Shown here piece by piece: positions 45,301 through 57,294 of a stretch of 64,000 bases of DNA. Source of the DNA: Portulaca oleracea (Eukaryota > Streptophyta > Magnoliopsida > Caryophyllales > Portulacaceae); assembly GCA_029582165.1 (NCBI GenBank), contig CM055875.1, forward strand, positions 13,245,968-13,309,967. The letters run 5' to 3'. Below the pieces are notes generated by a model. That model had not been told where the DNA came from and made no database searches. It was given only the letters and a program-made list of their open reading frames with translations. The number at the start of each line of letters is the position of its first letter. Positions within the stretch are counted from its first letter, which is position 1. The position numbers were made by a program, and so were the translations under genes.

Positions 45301-45317
45301 AAAAGAATGGAAAAAAA

Positions 45318-46788
45318 GGAAAAGTAAAAAAAGATGCATACTTGAGTATGCTCAGACGTTCTTGAGAATAGAGGAGAAAGAAAAAGGTATGATGAGGAGA
45401 GAGATATGGAGAACTAGGAGAGAGAGAAATATTAAACAAAATTTATTTTATTTTATTTTTTCTTTTTTATACTATTTTAATAATTATACATTACTCATTC
45501 CCCACTTCATTCCTCAACTCATTCTTCACCATTAATATTTAACAATACTCATTCTTCGCTACCTATTAAAATAATATTAATCCTACTATTCATGTACATG
45601 ATGTTCTCTATTTTGAAAAATACCATTGAGGATAACCTAACTGCAATTGAATATACTTATTTACATTTATATTTGAACATTTAATGAATTGGAGTAAATG
45701 AATTAGAGTTGCTAATTTGGCATAATGTAATTCGATATAATAATTTACATATATATTTCACCATTTAGCAACTTCGAGTAATTGAGTGTAGTTTTAATAC
45801 TCCTTTATTTTGTGCAGTGGGCGTTGGAAAATGTGCAGTTGCAGTGTATTACATTGAATAGGGTATCATTGTGTCAATTTTACGTTTTACATATTTTAAG
45901 AGTTGAGATATCAATGAGTGCTTGGAAATTGCGACTGAGTGTGTCAATTATGAAATGATGTGTAATGTTGGTTATGTTTTTCTTTTAAAGTGAAATATGG
46001 CTTTAGGAGTACGTAACCGTCACATTATCAATAATGAGTGGTAGGATGTAAAATGAGTGAGTCATCCCTAATTTAAAGTATTTGACGAAGCATGTACCCC
46101 GCTAAGTTGTTTCCATGAAAATTGAATTGTTCTTATTTCAAGTATGTAATTTATATCAAGATTCATGTTTTGAGATGTGTGTTCTGACAAGTTAAGAATG
46201 AATAGCTAACCTTTAAGTACTTGTTATTTCATTTGAAGGTTTTGAATTGGGATAGGAACTTGAATTCAGAATTATGACTTATTAATCTAATAAGATAATG
46301 AAATATCAAAGCGAAAGATCAAAACCATGTTTGGGTTTAGTCCCCGAGGACCAATATCTATTCCTGTACGGATAACGACCCAAGATCGGGCTGTCGAGCT
46401 TGATGGTTGATTGTGATTACTTCCCCGGAGGAAGATGTGCACAGTTGGTTGCTACAATGATGTAGAGAAAATTGAGTGATTTTCGGTCGCATTTGCGATG
46501 GGTTTGTAGGCCCGTTTGATATGATTTTGACATCTAATAGATCATACCAATGATAGGTCGTTAATTCCTTTCGTGATGGGATTAACTTGGCTTCAAAATT
46601 GTTTGACTGTTCTCTCTTGCCTGCAAATGTGTGAAATGAACTTTCAAATGTATTTTACATTTAAAGGTAGGCATTATTGAGTGTCATCTCATTTTGTTAA
46701 AAAAAAAATTCAAGTACTGATTGTAATGAAGCGCTCGGGGCATATTGTGATGCCGACATATATTTGTTTTTTGTTGTTTCTATAAAAA
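45318..46788. other. Unassigned AT-rich intergenic DNA
   Basis: No gene seen. The segment 46311-46740 (CCCCGAGGACCAATATCT, TTCCCCGGAGGAAG) has higher GC and a retroelement-like look but no recognisable domain or primer site. A short hairpin GCATACTTGAGTATGC lies at 45334-45349. Confidence 0.35.
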
Positions 46789-47190
46789 TCTATACTATAT
46801 ATTAAGAGAATGTATGATTGACTCTCACATGAGTGATTCTAGGAAGTCAAGTTGATTATATCCATTGATTAATTACATGCAGTTACAAATTAGTGTCAAG
46901 CGTCAAATTTCTATATTAATCATCCACATCATTCTCCACTAACTTCAAATAAAACAATAACTTCCCCTATGGTTATAACTTATAATCGGTTAACCTCATC
47001 AAATGGTCTATCATGGTTTATTTCTTCTTGATTCATTTGCATTTTATTGAATCTACTGATTTTATTCACTTCATCCTTTTCATTAACCTTAATTCACTAT
47101 CATTGTATCCTACATAATTCAAAATACTTATATACATGATCCCTTTAGTTATTAATGAAATGAAGAGCAAGAACGGAAGACACTTATTAA

Positions 47191-47470
47191 GTCCCCGTTC
47201 TTTTATACGGTAGATTACGGTGCGGTGTCACGACGCACCACACTCTTTAATTTTCCACGACACTTCACCATACCACACCACAATCATTACCAATATATTT
47301 TTTCATTTTTTTCTCTCTCCTCACTTTTCTCCTCTCCTTTTCAAATTCTCTCTCTTAACCTACCCCATTTACCACAACTTTCACTAGAACTCACCACAAC
47401 TTACCACACTTTTTTCAAATTCTACCGCACTGCACCATTACCGCAACCAACCGTATAAAAAAACGAGGCC
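47191..47470. mobile_element. Tourist-like MITE inside the Helitron
   Basis: Ends GTCCCCGTTCTTTTATACGG and the near-inverse (CCGTATAAAAAAACGAGGCC), flanked by TTAA on both sides, consistent with the TWA target of PIF/Harbinger elements. The interior is rich in CCACACCACA/TACCACAAC words. Confidence 0.65.
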
Positions 47471-47614
47471 TTAATTTTTGTCTCACCTTACTTTTATATA
47501 AATTATATATAATTTTATTATTTATTTATAATTTTTCAAATTTTACCAAAAAGCTTGCACAATATGCCTCACAAATAAGATTGATTCGAAAATTTTAGCA
47601 AGAAACGACATGCT

Positions 47615-48090
47615 CTGGAGCCTGCTCTTTTCTTTTTCTCTCTAGAAAACCCTAACCTCCATTTCCTTGGAGGGGTTGCCATCAATTCTTTGTCGATGGT
47701 AAGCTCCAATTTGATTGATTTCTACCCTAATTATTAGTTTGGTTTTACGTTTACGGAAAGAAAGTTAATATCTTCTTTTATAAGAGTTTTTTTGTCCCCT
47801 TATTTAGGGTTTTCAATCTCTTTCTAGAGTTTTTATACAGTTGGTGTGGTCTAATACATTGGATGAAGATCGACTTTCAAATCGCTATAGCACGAGTTGT
47901 AAGGTTCTCTATCAATGGTAAAGATGTAGAGTCATCGAAGAAAGATGCAGAGTCATCGAAGAAGTTGGAGCTGAATGTCAGTAAGATTAGTATTAGTTAC
48001 TTGGAAGTTGAATTTCATATCTATGTTTTAGATCTACAATTGTTCAATCACGATTTTCATTGTAAGTGTCGTATGACTTGCTATTGATGA
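47615..48090 (+). pseudogene. Captured host gene leader/exons in Helitron
   Basis: TCTCTCTAGAAAACCCTAAC, a typical plant housekeeping-gene leader, runs to TCGATG|GTAAGC, a first exon ending at a consensus donor. A later open segment (47863-48087) carries a duplicated ESSKKDAESSKK motif. The parent gene is not recognised. It is probably a transduplicated fragment with no independent function. Confidence 0.4.
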
Positions 48091-48436
48091 AATCGCTATG
48101 TTTGGTTTCAAAAAAATAAGATTGATTCGATTCAGATGTCAATTACATTTACTGACCAAATCCAAAGAATGCTAAAACCGTTTTAAAAGATTTATGTCAT
48201 GGTACAATCATGTTTTCTAAGAAATCCAACCATCATGTTTGCTGGGAAATCCATCCAATAGGGTCGCTTTTAGTTGATTTTTAATAAATATAATATTATT
48301 CAATATTCCTCCATATTGATATTTTGGATCAATGTATGAATATTAGTTGCATACCCTGTTGATGTTGTTTTTGTGTTTTTTATTTACTTTTTCTCGATGG
48401 TGGGGTGAAGGGGACGACAGTGAATGAACTTAGTTA

Positions 48437-48680
48437 GGCTCCGATCTTTTTTGCGGTACCATACGGTGTGGTACCGCATCACACCGCAACTTACTACAAT
48501 CCACCACACCTTTCCATTTACCTTTTTAATAAATATCAAAAGTTTTCAAATAATTATAAAACTTTTCAACACCCATTTTATTATTACCACCACAACTTAC
48601 CACAATCCACCACAACTCACCGCAGTCCACCGCACAGCAAATTACCGCACCGCAAACTTACCGCATAAAAGAACGGTACC
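48437..48680. mobile_element. Second Tourist-like MITE inside the Helitron
   Basis: Starts GGCTCCGATCTTTTTTGCGG after TTA and ends CCGCATAAAAGAACGGTACC. The terminal style matches 47191-47470. The target duplication is imperfect. Confidence 0.6.
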
Positions 48681-49364
48681 TATTGTTTATGTAATAACAT
48701 AATTTAGTAACATATTTTTGTTGATTTTTAATAATATAATATTATTAATTATTCCTCATATTGATATTTTGGACCAATGTATGAACATTTGCGTCTTTCC
48801 GAAGTAATGAATGTAAGAGGTGTGAATAATATTATTATACCAAAAATCAACTAAAATAGTAGTCTTGCATAAACATCTACTTCAAATACTATATTAAAAT
48901 CATATCAAGCAACGGTTGGATATTCGATCTTTAAGTAATCGCGCAGCAACGCGCGGGTATTTGCTAGTAAGAGTTATTGAGTTGTAATCAAGATTGTCTA
49001 ATTTGTTTTCAGTTGGATTGTTTAGTGGTTTGAGTTAGTTATGTACCATTTGCCTTGTATTTCGTCTGAGATACGACAATGTCGCCCATGAGTCTGTCCT
49101 TCCACTACAAACTTTATATTCAGTTCAATTTGTTAGTTGTTTTTTTGTGATATTTTTCATTTTTCTAGTTAAGATTGTTGATTCTTATGCCATACGATTG
49201 CCTATTATTTAGTCTTTTACTGGGTTCTTGTGATTTTATTATACTCTTCTCTCCTTCTCATTATGGGTTGTGATTTATGAAGGTCTTTGGCAATTTGTTG
49301 GATTTGAAATGGGCTTAAGTCTTGGAGTGTGTCGCAGTGAGGCTCAGTCTACTGGAGTTAGACC

Positions 49365-49740
49365 TGGCAATCGGATGGATCGGATCCGATTGGGATCAGA
49401 TTAACTCGGATTCGGATTTTCCGGATCGACCGTACTCTGATTCGGGTTCGGATCGGATTCGAACCGGGTTTAATCGGATCGTAATATTCGGGTGGGATTC
49501 GGGTTCGGATTGACTCGGATGGGTTGTGTGGGGTTCGGATCGGAATATGACAAGTTTTGATCGGATCAGGATCTTCGGGTTATAGTCGGATCAGGTGAGG
49601 TTCGGGTTCGGATTCACTCGGATGGGTTTTTGTCAGGTTTGGATCGGATTAGGACTGGGTTTGATCGGAACGAGATCTTCGGGTTGTTTTCGGATCGGAC
49701 CAAATTCGGATCGGGTTGGTTCGGATCCCCTATTGATTTG
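49365..49740 (+). repeat. CGGATTCGGGTT-type degenerate array, block 2
   Basis: Opens with TTAGACCTGGCAATCGGATG and continues as degenerate CGGATC/TTCGGGTT words for nearly 400 bp. Non-coding. Confidence 0.75.
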
Positions 49741-49858
49741 GTTGGTTGTTTTTTAGTGAATCTCACATTGTATTTACATTTGGATCAGATTACAATTGGG
49801 TCGGAATGCTTTCGAGTCAATTTGCTTTTAAATCAAGTTACTTTTGTATTATATTAAA

Positions 49859-49925
49859 CTAGCAAATACCCGGGCGTTGCCCCGAACAAAAAAATAAATA
49901 CCCGAGCGTTCATATATAAATACAT
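49859..49925 (-). mobile_element. Helitron 3' terminus (minus strand)
   Basis: On the minus strand the sequence reads CGGGGCAACGCCCGGGTATT then TGCTAG followed by T. The last 13 bases are identical to the end of the Helitron at 48967, with a GC hairpin in the same place. A matching 5' TC end was not found, so it is truncated or its far end is decayed. Confidence 0.55.
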
Positions 49926-50479
49926 TAAAAAAATATTGGAGCGTTGCTTAGTACGAATATGATGATACATTAAGATGAAATTCAAAAGACTTAATTAGGG
50001 AGAAGCAATTGTTTGATCAAGTAAAACAAAACTACAATGAAAATATAAGTTCAATAATAGTACTTAAGTTGTGGACGAACAAAAAAAACAATCGTTAAAA
50101 TAAAAGGGAGTATTATAAATGAGATGTCAGGCTTCTCTCTACTAATCTTATTATAAATTTCACAAGGATCAATTTTCTTAATATCTTTCCAAAAATATAA
50201 AAATGATAATTATTAAGGAATGGAGAGAATATTATTGTACCACATTTGCCCTTATCAATTGTAGTCATGGAGAACAAAGACACACACATTTGGTAAAATT
50301 TTACTATATCTGTTCCATATTATTTGTCTTCTTTAGAAATTGTGTAGTCAAACTAATAAATTTTGACCATAAATTTCTTAATATATATAATGATTTGTTA
50401 AATAAAATTATTACCATTAGATTCATAACGAAAAATACTATCATAAAAGTATAATATTGCAATTGTTAATTACATATTA
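49926..50479. other. Unassigned AT-rich intergenic DNA
   Basis: Likely interior of the minus-strand Helitron remnant. No gene or further repeat was recognised. Confidence 0.3.
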
Positions 50480-50775
50480 CTCCCTCCGTTCCATATTAAT
50501 TGACATATTTCAAATTTTTTCACATACCAAGGTTTATAAAAAAAAACTACCCACATAATTAAATAACACTATTTTCTAATGTGTTTTTTCGGATACCAAG
50601 GTGTAGGTAGTAAGAGAATGTGAGTAGAAGTAGTTATTATTGATTGAAAAAATAAAAAACTAACATAGTTATTAAAGTTAAAACAATTAAATTAGGTATT
50701 AGGAAATGGAAAATGACAATTATTTTGGAACAAAAAAAATTAGTTTAAGTGTCAATTAATATGGAACGGAGGGAG
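50480..50775. mobile_element. Stowaway MITE
   Basis: 296 bp with TIR CTCCCTCCGTTCCATATTAA and its inverse, flanked by TA. This is the hallmark of Stowaway (Tc1/mariner) elements. Confidence 0.92.
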
Positions 50776-50954
50776 TATATAAGAAATTTTCAAAGAAATA
50801 GTAAATTGCAAATCTTGACAGTCAACAAAAAGAAATGATATGGAGTTGAGTGGAGGCAAATAAAGAGTAAATTATTTATCAATTAAATGATCTACAATTA
50901 ATGTCTATACTTAATTTATCCACTTCCGTCCAATTGCATAAATTGCATGAATTA

Positions 50955-51375
50955 GCGGTGGCAAAGAATTGGGTTTAGGTCAACCCAGGTTCGAACAATT
51001 CGGACATTCGGACAAAATTTCCGAATCTGAACCCTGTCCCAATTTCAAATTCGGACATTTTGTGGTGTTCGAACCCGCACCCGAATTGTCCGAATTTGTA
51101 CAGATCAGGATTTGTCCGAATATAACCATACCCGAATTCACACTAAATTTATACATGATTCCAATATTTTGTCTGAATTCTAGTGTTCAGACATTGTCAG
51201 AATTTGTCCGAACCCGAAATTGACACAAAATTCAGACGTAGAATTTCTTACCCTAAACCTGAACCCCACCAGATTTTTGAATCGGGCATTCAAAAAATTG
51301 ATGATCAAACCTGATTTAATTCGGGTCGGACACATTCAGATATTCGAATTAGACAAATTTTTGCCAATGCCATAA
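50955..51375 (+). repeat. TTCGGACA/CCGAATTGTCC degenerate array, block 3
   Basis: Opens GGTGGCAAAGAATTGGG and closes AATTTTTGCCAATGCC. Within it GGACATTCGG, CCGAATTTGT and GAACCCG words recur in both orientations. Same general class as block 2. Confidence 0.6.
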
Positions 51376-53430
51376 TGAATTAATACTTATATGGAAAAAG
51401 AGAAAGCATTATTATAGCTAAGCTTCAAGGCAAATAAAAAAAAATCTCATTTACTACTCTTTCCCGTGGAATAAAAAGTAAGAGAGAGATAAAACAGAGA
51501 GCAGTGATTGATTAAGAATGGGACAAGGCCGTTCTATTTGCAGCGGTTATTTTTTTCAGTTTTTTTTTATAAATAATTTGGTCAGTTTTTAACAACATTT
51601 TAATGGTTGTGATTGTGTAGATTCTATCCAACGGTTACAGTGAGTCAAAGTATTGAGATTTACCCTCAGCACAGTCAACCCCATTTTACTACTATTAATG
51701 GTAGATGTTAAAATTTATTTATTACTAAAATGCTAATATTCAAATTTTGAGCAAGCACTACAAAGATTGGTTCCAGTAGCTACATGAAATTAGCTACACC
51801 TCCTTCAAATGTAGAAGCAAAAAGCTCAGTTTTCAAGCTTAGCTACATTTAAAAGGTGTATTAATTGTTTGATACACCTTAAAGTTGTAGCCATTTCCAA
51901 AAAGTAGTCTTCTTTTGATTTGCTAGTTGCTACATTTGGGCGGTGGATAAATTCCTAAATTTGGAAAAAAAAAATCATTAAGTTGTGTGGTTTGGGTGGG
52001 AAAATGAAGATTTTTAAACTTTCCATGTTATTATGTTCAATTGTTTTTATTTAAAGCTACTAGATAGACCATTAAAATTAAATTTTTAATTCATAACGTG
52101 CGAGGTTTTCAATTGTACATCTACCTAAATTTTTATCCATAAATTAAATCAAGACCGAATATGATAATCAAGTAATCTTTTCCATAATTAATTAAATATT
52201 ACTTACCTAAATCTCCTCAAAACTCTCAAAATATACCGAAATTACCCAAATATACAATGTTAAAACAATTCATACAACTTACCTAGATTTATACAACTTA
52301 CCTAGCTTTACCCAAATTTATCTAAATTTACCAAACTTTACCAAAAAATAATTTTACCCTACCTTACCTTCCTAATCAATTTTATAGGATAATATAGTAT
52401 ATTTAATATTAAAAAATATTGATGGATGGGAAAGAAATGTCAAGTTCAATTAGCATTGGAAAAAGTATGTGCAACTCGAATTTAACCGATCCGAATTATT
52501 TAGACCGAATACGGATATCAACTTTTTATCCGAATTTCAAATTCGGATAATTCAATCATGTCCAAATTCAAAATTGGGTCAGGTTTGCATATGAATTATG
52601 AAAATCGGGTTGTCGAGACATAATCGGACATACAGTCCTATAATGTCTACTTATCATTCATTGGTTATGTCAATGAATCGAATCCTTTACTTTTTAGTGG
52701 CGTTGATGACACGAGTTCACTTTTATGTCTATAAATTATGCTAAAACTAAAAATTGGGTAAGTGTATGTAACTGTATAGAAATTAAAGTGATCGAATCAC
52801 ATATATGAATCGACACTAGTCAAGTAATGACTAATGATCACATTGATTAGAGTTTTGTTCGGTACAAGTCAGACTCGTGTCATGTGAAAGTTGGGTTTTG
52901 GCGTTGTTCAATGATAGCTTATACTTTTCGGCCAACAACACGTGGTCCGTTGGCCAGGTCATTTTTCCGCTGTCGGGAAATGCTAAAATTATGTTATGAG
53001 AAAATAAGATAAAAGTACAGATTATAATTAATTAAAATGTCACTTTGAATTATTTTCAATCACAATGTCATCAATATGGATTATTTGGAGCCAAAAATTC
53101 TATTTTTTTTTACCCACATCGACCTACTTTTACATAAACCATAGAATAAATCTAATTTAAACTTACATATAACTTTTAAATTGTTTTTTTAGTTTTAAAT
53201 TGTAATAAAACTAATTACTTATTTTTACCTACTTTTATATAAACTACCCAAATATATTCGGATCTACATAACTTTACTTACCCAATTTCCACAGATCTCC
53301 CGAGAGAACATAGCCCCAATATTAAAAACTTGTAGTTATTTTTTTTATTCTCTTGTATTAACAATTAAATTATGTCACAAAAGATTGAATTTAATTCAAA
53401 TTTCATGAAAAGAACAGTATTCTAAAGCAA
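51376..53430. other. AT-rich intergenic DNA with a short CCGAATT block
   Basis: No gene seen. Bases 52470-52620 form a short block of AACCGATCCGAATT / TTCGGATAA words related to the other arrays. Bases 51770-51900 hold weak inverted AGCTACA/TGTAGC words. The rest is unassigned. Confidence 0.35.
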
Positions 53431-54265
53431 CTTGCGCGAGTATCCCGCTTCTTTTTTTCGTCAAAAAACAAATCCTCCCTCCAAAATCCAAATTCTAAAA
53501 ATCCCAAATAAAAAGAGGGAAATGAAAAAGTTAAAGAGGGAAATGAAAGCGTACAATCTGAAGAACCCTATTTCTCAACCTCGCCGCCTCATTCAACCCC
53601 CACCCTCCTCTTTCTGTTATCAGGCCTATTAGCCACCACTCCAAGTTCATCGCTCTTATCGCTCTCTGTGTTGAGTTTAATCGATCTAGTTTCCTCTTCC
53701 ACTTCACCTTTAATTTCTGATTTTGCGGGTATGATTTAGTAGTTTGTCGGGTTATTGCTCGAAATTGACGGTATGTTCTTCACCAAAATCGCTATTAACA
53801 GTTACCCTGAACTGATGTGAGGGGGTATGATTCTTTGTAAATTTGGTTACCGATTATACAACTTATATAAGTACTAGTATATGTTTTCCATGAATTCAAA
53901 GCATTTTGGCAATCTACTAGTTTCCACCTTCAAACATTGTGTTGTCTATGGTTTCCCCTCTACCCGAAAAAGGATCTGTATGCTCATACGTGTTCTGTTA
54001 AATTCATGAGTTGGGTAATTAATTTACAGTTTTCTGCTTAGTTGTTTTGTAAGATTGATTCTAGGTATGGGTAGTTTGGTTTTGCCGTTTTGGTAGAATT
54101 ATTGCTTCTCTTTACTGAGCTTTATGTTGAATCTCGAGATGGGGTTTAAGCATAAAATGGTTATTGTACGTTAGTATGGCCTAATTGATTGATGTTTGGA
54201 GTTTTGTAGAAAACTGGATAAATTGGGTATCCAATTCTGAATTCACGATGAATTTTCGTGAATTA

Positions 54266-54720
54266 GGCCCTGTTCTTTTCTGCCACAAACTGCCACACAA
54301 TACCATTTTACCACAATTTACCACAACCCAACACAAATTACTTTTTCTAATTATTTTTTCACAATTACCAATACAATATTCCCTCTGTTCCATATTAATT
54401 GTCATAATTTTGACTTTCATGGTCTCCAATATTACACTTTGATTGATAATTTTTTGCATAATATGTTATTAACAATTGTAATATTATACTTGTATGATAA
54501 TATTTTTTGTTACGAATTTAATGATAATAATTTTATATAGTAATCCATTGTATATATTGAGAAATTTATGGTCAAAATTTTTGGAGTTTGAATGCACAAT
54601 TTTCAAAGATGACAGTTAATATGGAACAGAGGGAGTATTTACAAAATGTCATTATACCACAATTAACACCAATGTTAGCACTTATCAATGCTTTGGTAAT
54701 CTGAATTTTATTTCATCTCT
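54266..54720. mobile_element. Tourist-like MITE, left end, split by Stowaway
   Basis: Starts GGCCCTGTTCTTTTCTGCCA after TTA, with CCACAAATTTACCACAAC-like interior words as in 47191-47470. It is interrupted by a Stowaway MITE. The right terminus was not found before 54720. Confidence 0.45.
54379..54635. mobile_element. Stowaway MITE nested in Tourist-like element
   Basis: 257 bp, TIR TTCCCTCTGTTCCATATTAA and inverse ending GGAACAGAGGGAG, flanked by TA on both sides. Confidence 0.88.
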
Positions 54721-54999
54721 TTAGTTCTTGTGGATAAGTTGAAGGCAACTAGGCAAGTAGGATAGTGAGGGGTTTGGGCTTAAAAGAAGTTTCTTTCAAA
54801 CTGTATTCTAATGCTTGCTCCCTTTCCCATCTTTTCAGCTTCTTCATAAATAAGGCGTTAACAATCAAAAAGGAGCCTCTGAACGTGAAGACAATGTCAA
54901 AGCGAACCAAGGAAGAAAGCATAGTGTGTGTTGAGCCGAGCATACAGAAACTAGTCGATAATAATGTTTTTTTTTTTGTAGGGATTTTTCTTGTATGAT

Positions 55000-56165
55000 T
55001 GAAGTATCATAATTGTTTAGTATGTTATTTTAGCATAAGCTAGGCTTACATTTTGATATTGTCTACAAGAATTTTCGAAACATTATACAATGTAATCATG
55101 TACCCTTTCTTGTGAATATCAAAATATTGTTCGATATTTTTCTGTTTTTTTTTACAGTTATGGTAATCCCTTATTTACTGTATTTTTCTAGAAATACGAA
55201 GCAATTGGATTCTAAATTTGCCCCGCATGAGAATCTGGTCTGGTCTGATGTGTTTGGTTTGGTTGGAATTGGGTTGGTTTAATTTGATTTGATTTAGCCC
55301 CTTCGGATGATAAAGTCAGATGAGACTTCGAGAGGCTATAGATGTTTCTATGCTCGTTTGCCACTATGTACTAAACTGTCCATGATGAGTTGAGCATGGT
55401 CTATAAACCCCACAATTGGCCACATTGGTTCCCCCCCCCCCCTGATTTGACTCAATATTTGAACCTTGGTGGAAGCTTGGAATTGGGGTGGTAACCAACT
55501 TGCCTACAATCTTAGTGAGTACACAAATATTGATGTTTTTTTGGTGGTGATGGAAGTTGACAGATAAAAGAGGGGATATGAAACTATTACTTATTTGCAT
55601 GCTTAATTTTGAGCCGTCAAAGGTTATTAAGGTCAACACAGTACTTGTAAAATGGAAAGTATATGAAGCCAATGCTATTTCAGTTCAAATGGTTCATTCT
55701 TGTGACACCACTATACCATTGGCCTTCCTTCTGTCAGATAGTTGCTAAAAGCCTTTATGAGATCATTTGATCACACTGAAAAATATTCGCTACTTTTACC
55801 TTAAAATTACTTGAGGCATTCAAATTGTTTGCTAAGACAAAGGCAAAACCATATGTCAAATTTTCGTGAACATGTCACATGCATCTAAGTTTATAATATT
55901 GGGTAAACAATCTAAACATGTCATATACACCGAAGTAATGAAATTAGTCTATAATTTTATGCCAATTACACAGACCTTGTTTGAAAAATTAGTAGTTTAC
56001 ATATATAGTGGTTGTGGATTGGCGGATGGTTTCGAATACACGTCTACTAAGCTCTAAATTCAGAATTCAAAAACCAAAATATATAATTTATAAATTAAAG
56101 GTAATCAACACAATTTACAAAAATCCAACTTAAAAGTAAAGTTGAATTGTATAATTTATAAATTA
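55000..56165. other. Unassigned intergenic DNA
   Basis: No gene or classified TE seen. It contains a 12-base C run at 55431-55442. Confidence 0.35.
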
Positions 56166-56189
56166 TAATGGTACCGGACATTTTTTATT

Positions 56190-56820
56190 CTAATTGGTCG
56201 AATTATAATCGAGTCGACTTAGTTTGGTTCTATTTCGGGTCGGATGTGCGTCGAGCCGATTGAAACTCCGTTCTGGCAATTTTCAAATTCGGGTTAAATC
56301 AAATTTGACTCGGGTCGGATTCGGCTTGAATAAGATAAAATTCGGTTCGGGCAATTTTCGGATTCGAGTTAAATCGGCTTTGGCTTGGCTCAGGTCGGGT
56401 AAAATTCAGTTCGGGCATTTGTCGGATTCGGGTTAAATCGGATTTGGCTTGGCTCGGGTCGGATGTGGCTCGGGTCAGATAAAATTCAGTTCGGGCAATT
56501 TTGGATTCGGGTTAACTCGGATTTGGCAATGCTCGGGTCAGGTTCGGATTGGATCAGATTATTTCGGATGTGGCTCGGGTTGGGTAAAAATCAGTTCGGG
56601 CAATTTCGGATTCAGGTTAACTCGGATTTGGCAATGCTCGGATCAGGTTCAGATCAGATCGGATTATTTCGGTTCTCTTTCTTATTCGGTAAAATTCGGG
56701 TTGAGATTCGGATCGGGTTCGGGGTCGGATTATCTCCGGGTTCGGATCAAGACCGGATCATCCATTTCGGTGTCGGATCGGATTCGGGTTCGGATCTCGG
56801 ATCAGCTTTGCCAGGTCTAA
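56190..56820 (-). repeat. CGGGTTCGGATC-type degenerate array, block 5
   Basis: Over 600 bp of degenerate TCGGGTTAAATCGGATTTGG / CTCGGGTCGGAT words. An internal higher-order repeat of ~115 bp occurs about three times (GCTCGGGTCGG...TTCGGGCAATTTT). It closes at TTGCCAGGTCTAACTGG, the inverse of the edge word that opens block 2. Confidence 0.75.
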
Positions 56821-57246
56821 CTGGAGTTGACAGAGGGAACGATCGATGATTTCTGACGAGCAATTGATGATCAACAGATCAAAAATAATATGTGAACACC
56901 CAAAAGAGATGATCTCAATCTTAGAATACCACTACAAATCCACGATAATCAAACCGGAAAATGATTTATTTGCTTAACACCCGAACAAAGACCTTAAAAT
57001 CACCCAAAGAGCTAGATATGAACCCGGGGTAAAGAATTAACCATCACTTGAAAACTATCAATCCACTATGATTAGGTAAAGAAAGAATCCACCACTAATC
57101 AATAAAGGAGAGACTTGCAACACCACCATAACAAATAAATTGTGAATAAAGTAAACAATATTTTGGGGGAAATGAGAGCAATTAGCTTTACCATCTTATT
57201 CATAACCATAATGAGCAAAAGTCCCTTACAAAAGATAACCTTGGGG

Positions 57247-57254
57247 TATTTATA
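57247..57254 (-). promoter_or_regulatory. TATA box of LTR-like remnant
   Basis: TATAAATA on the minus strand (context CCTTATAAATACCCC), close downstream of the phrase array. Confidence 0.45.
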
Positions 57255-57294
57255 AGGAGAGGGGAAATAATGAAAATTAACCCGGATTTACACA

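Larger units (their letters stand above)
29780..45304 (+). mobile_element. L1-type LINE, interrupted by nested LTR elements
   Basis: A plant L1-clade LINE: 5' leader (29780-30456), ORF1, ORF2 with endonuclease, reverse transcriptase and RNase H, and an A-rich tail at 45296-45304. A candidate 13-bp target duplication GAATGGAAAAAAA is at 29767-29779 and 45305-45317. Removing RLG-1 and one of its 5-bp duplications leaves about 7.0 kb, a normal length for a full plant L1. Several frameshifts make it inactive. It inserted about 310 bp upstream of PP2C, in opposite orientation. Confidence 0.82.
46789..48967 (+). mobile_element. Non-autonomous Helitron
   Basis: 2179 bp from TCTATACTATATATTAAG (preceded by A) to a 3' end GGGTATTTGCTAG (followed by T). 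A perfect 5-bp GC hairpin CGCGC-AGCAAC-GCGCG (48940-48955) lies 12 bp before the CTAG terminus. This is the canonical plant Helitron structure: 5' TC, 3' hairpin, CTRR, insertion between A and T. No Rep/helicase. It contains two Tourist-like MITEs and a captured host gene leader. Confidence 0.88.
53430..54990 (+). other. Candidate 5' end of an unrecognised gene
   Basis: A leader-like C/T-rich region (53440-53720) is followed at a distance by TTTTCAG|CTTCTTCATAAATAAGG and an ATG opening MSKRTKEESIVCVEPSIQK (ATG near 54894). This could be a non-coding first exon plus a second exon with the start codon. The frame stays open for only ~35 codons and no downstream exon was recognised, so it may be a decayed gene or a captured fragment. 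Confidence 0.25.
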
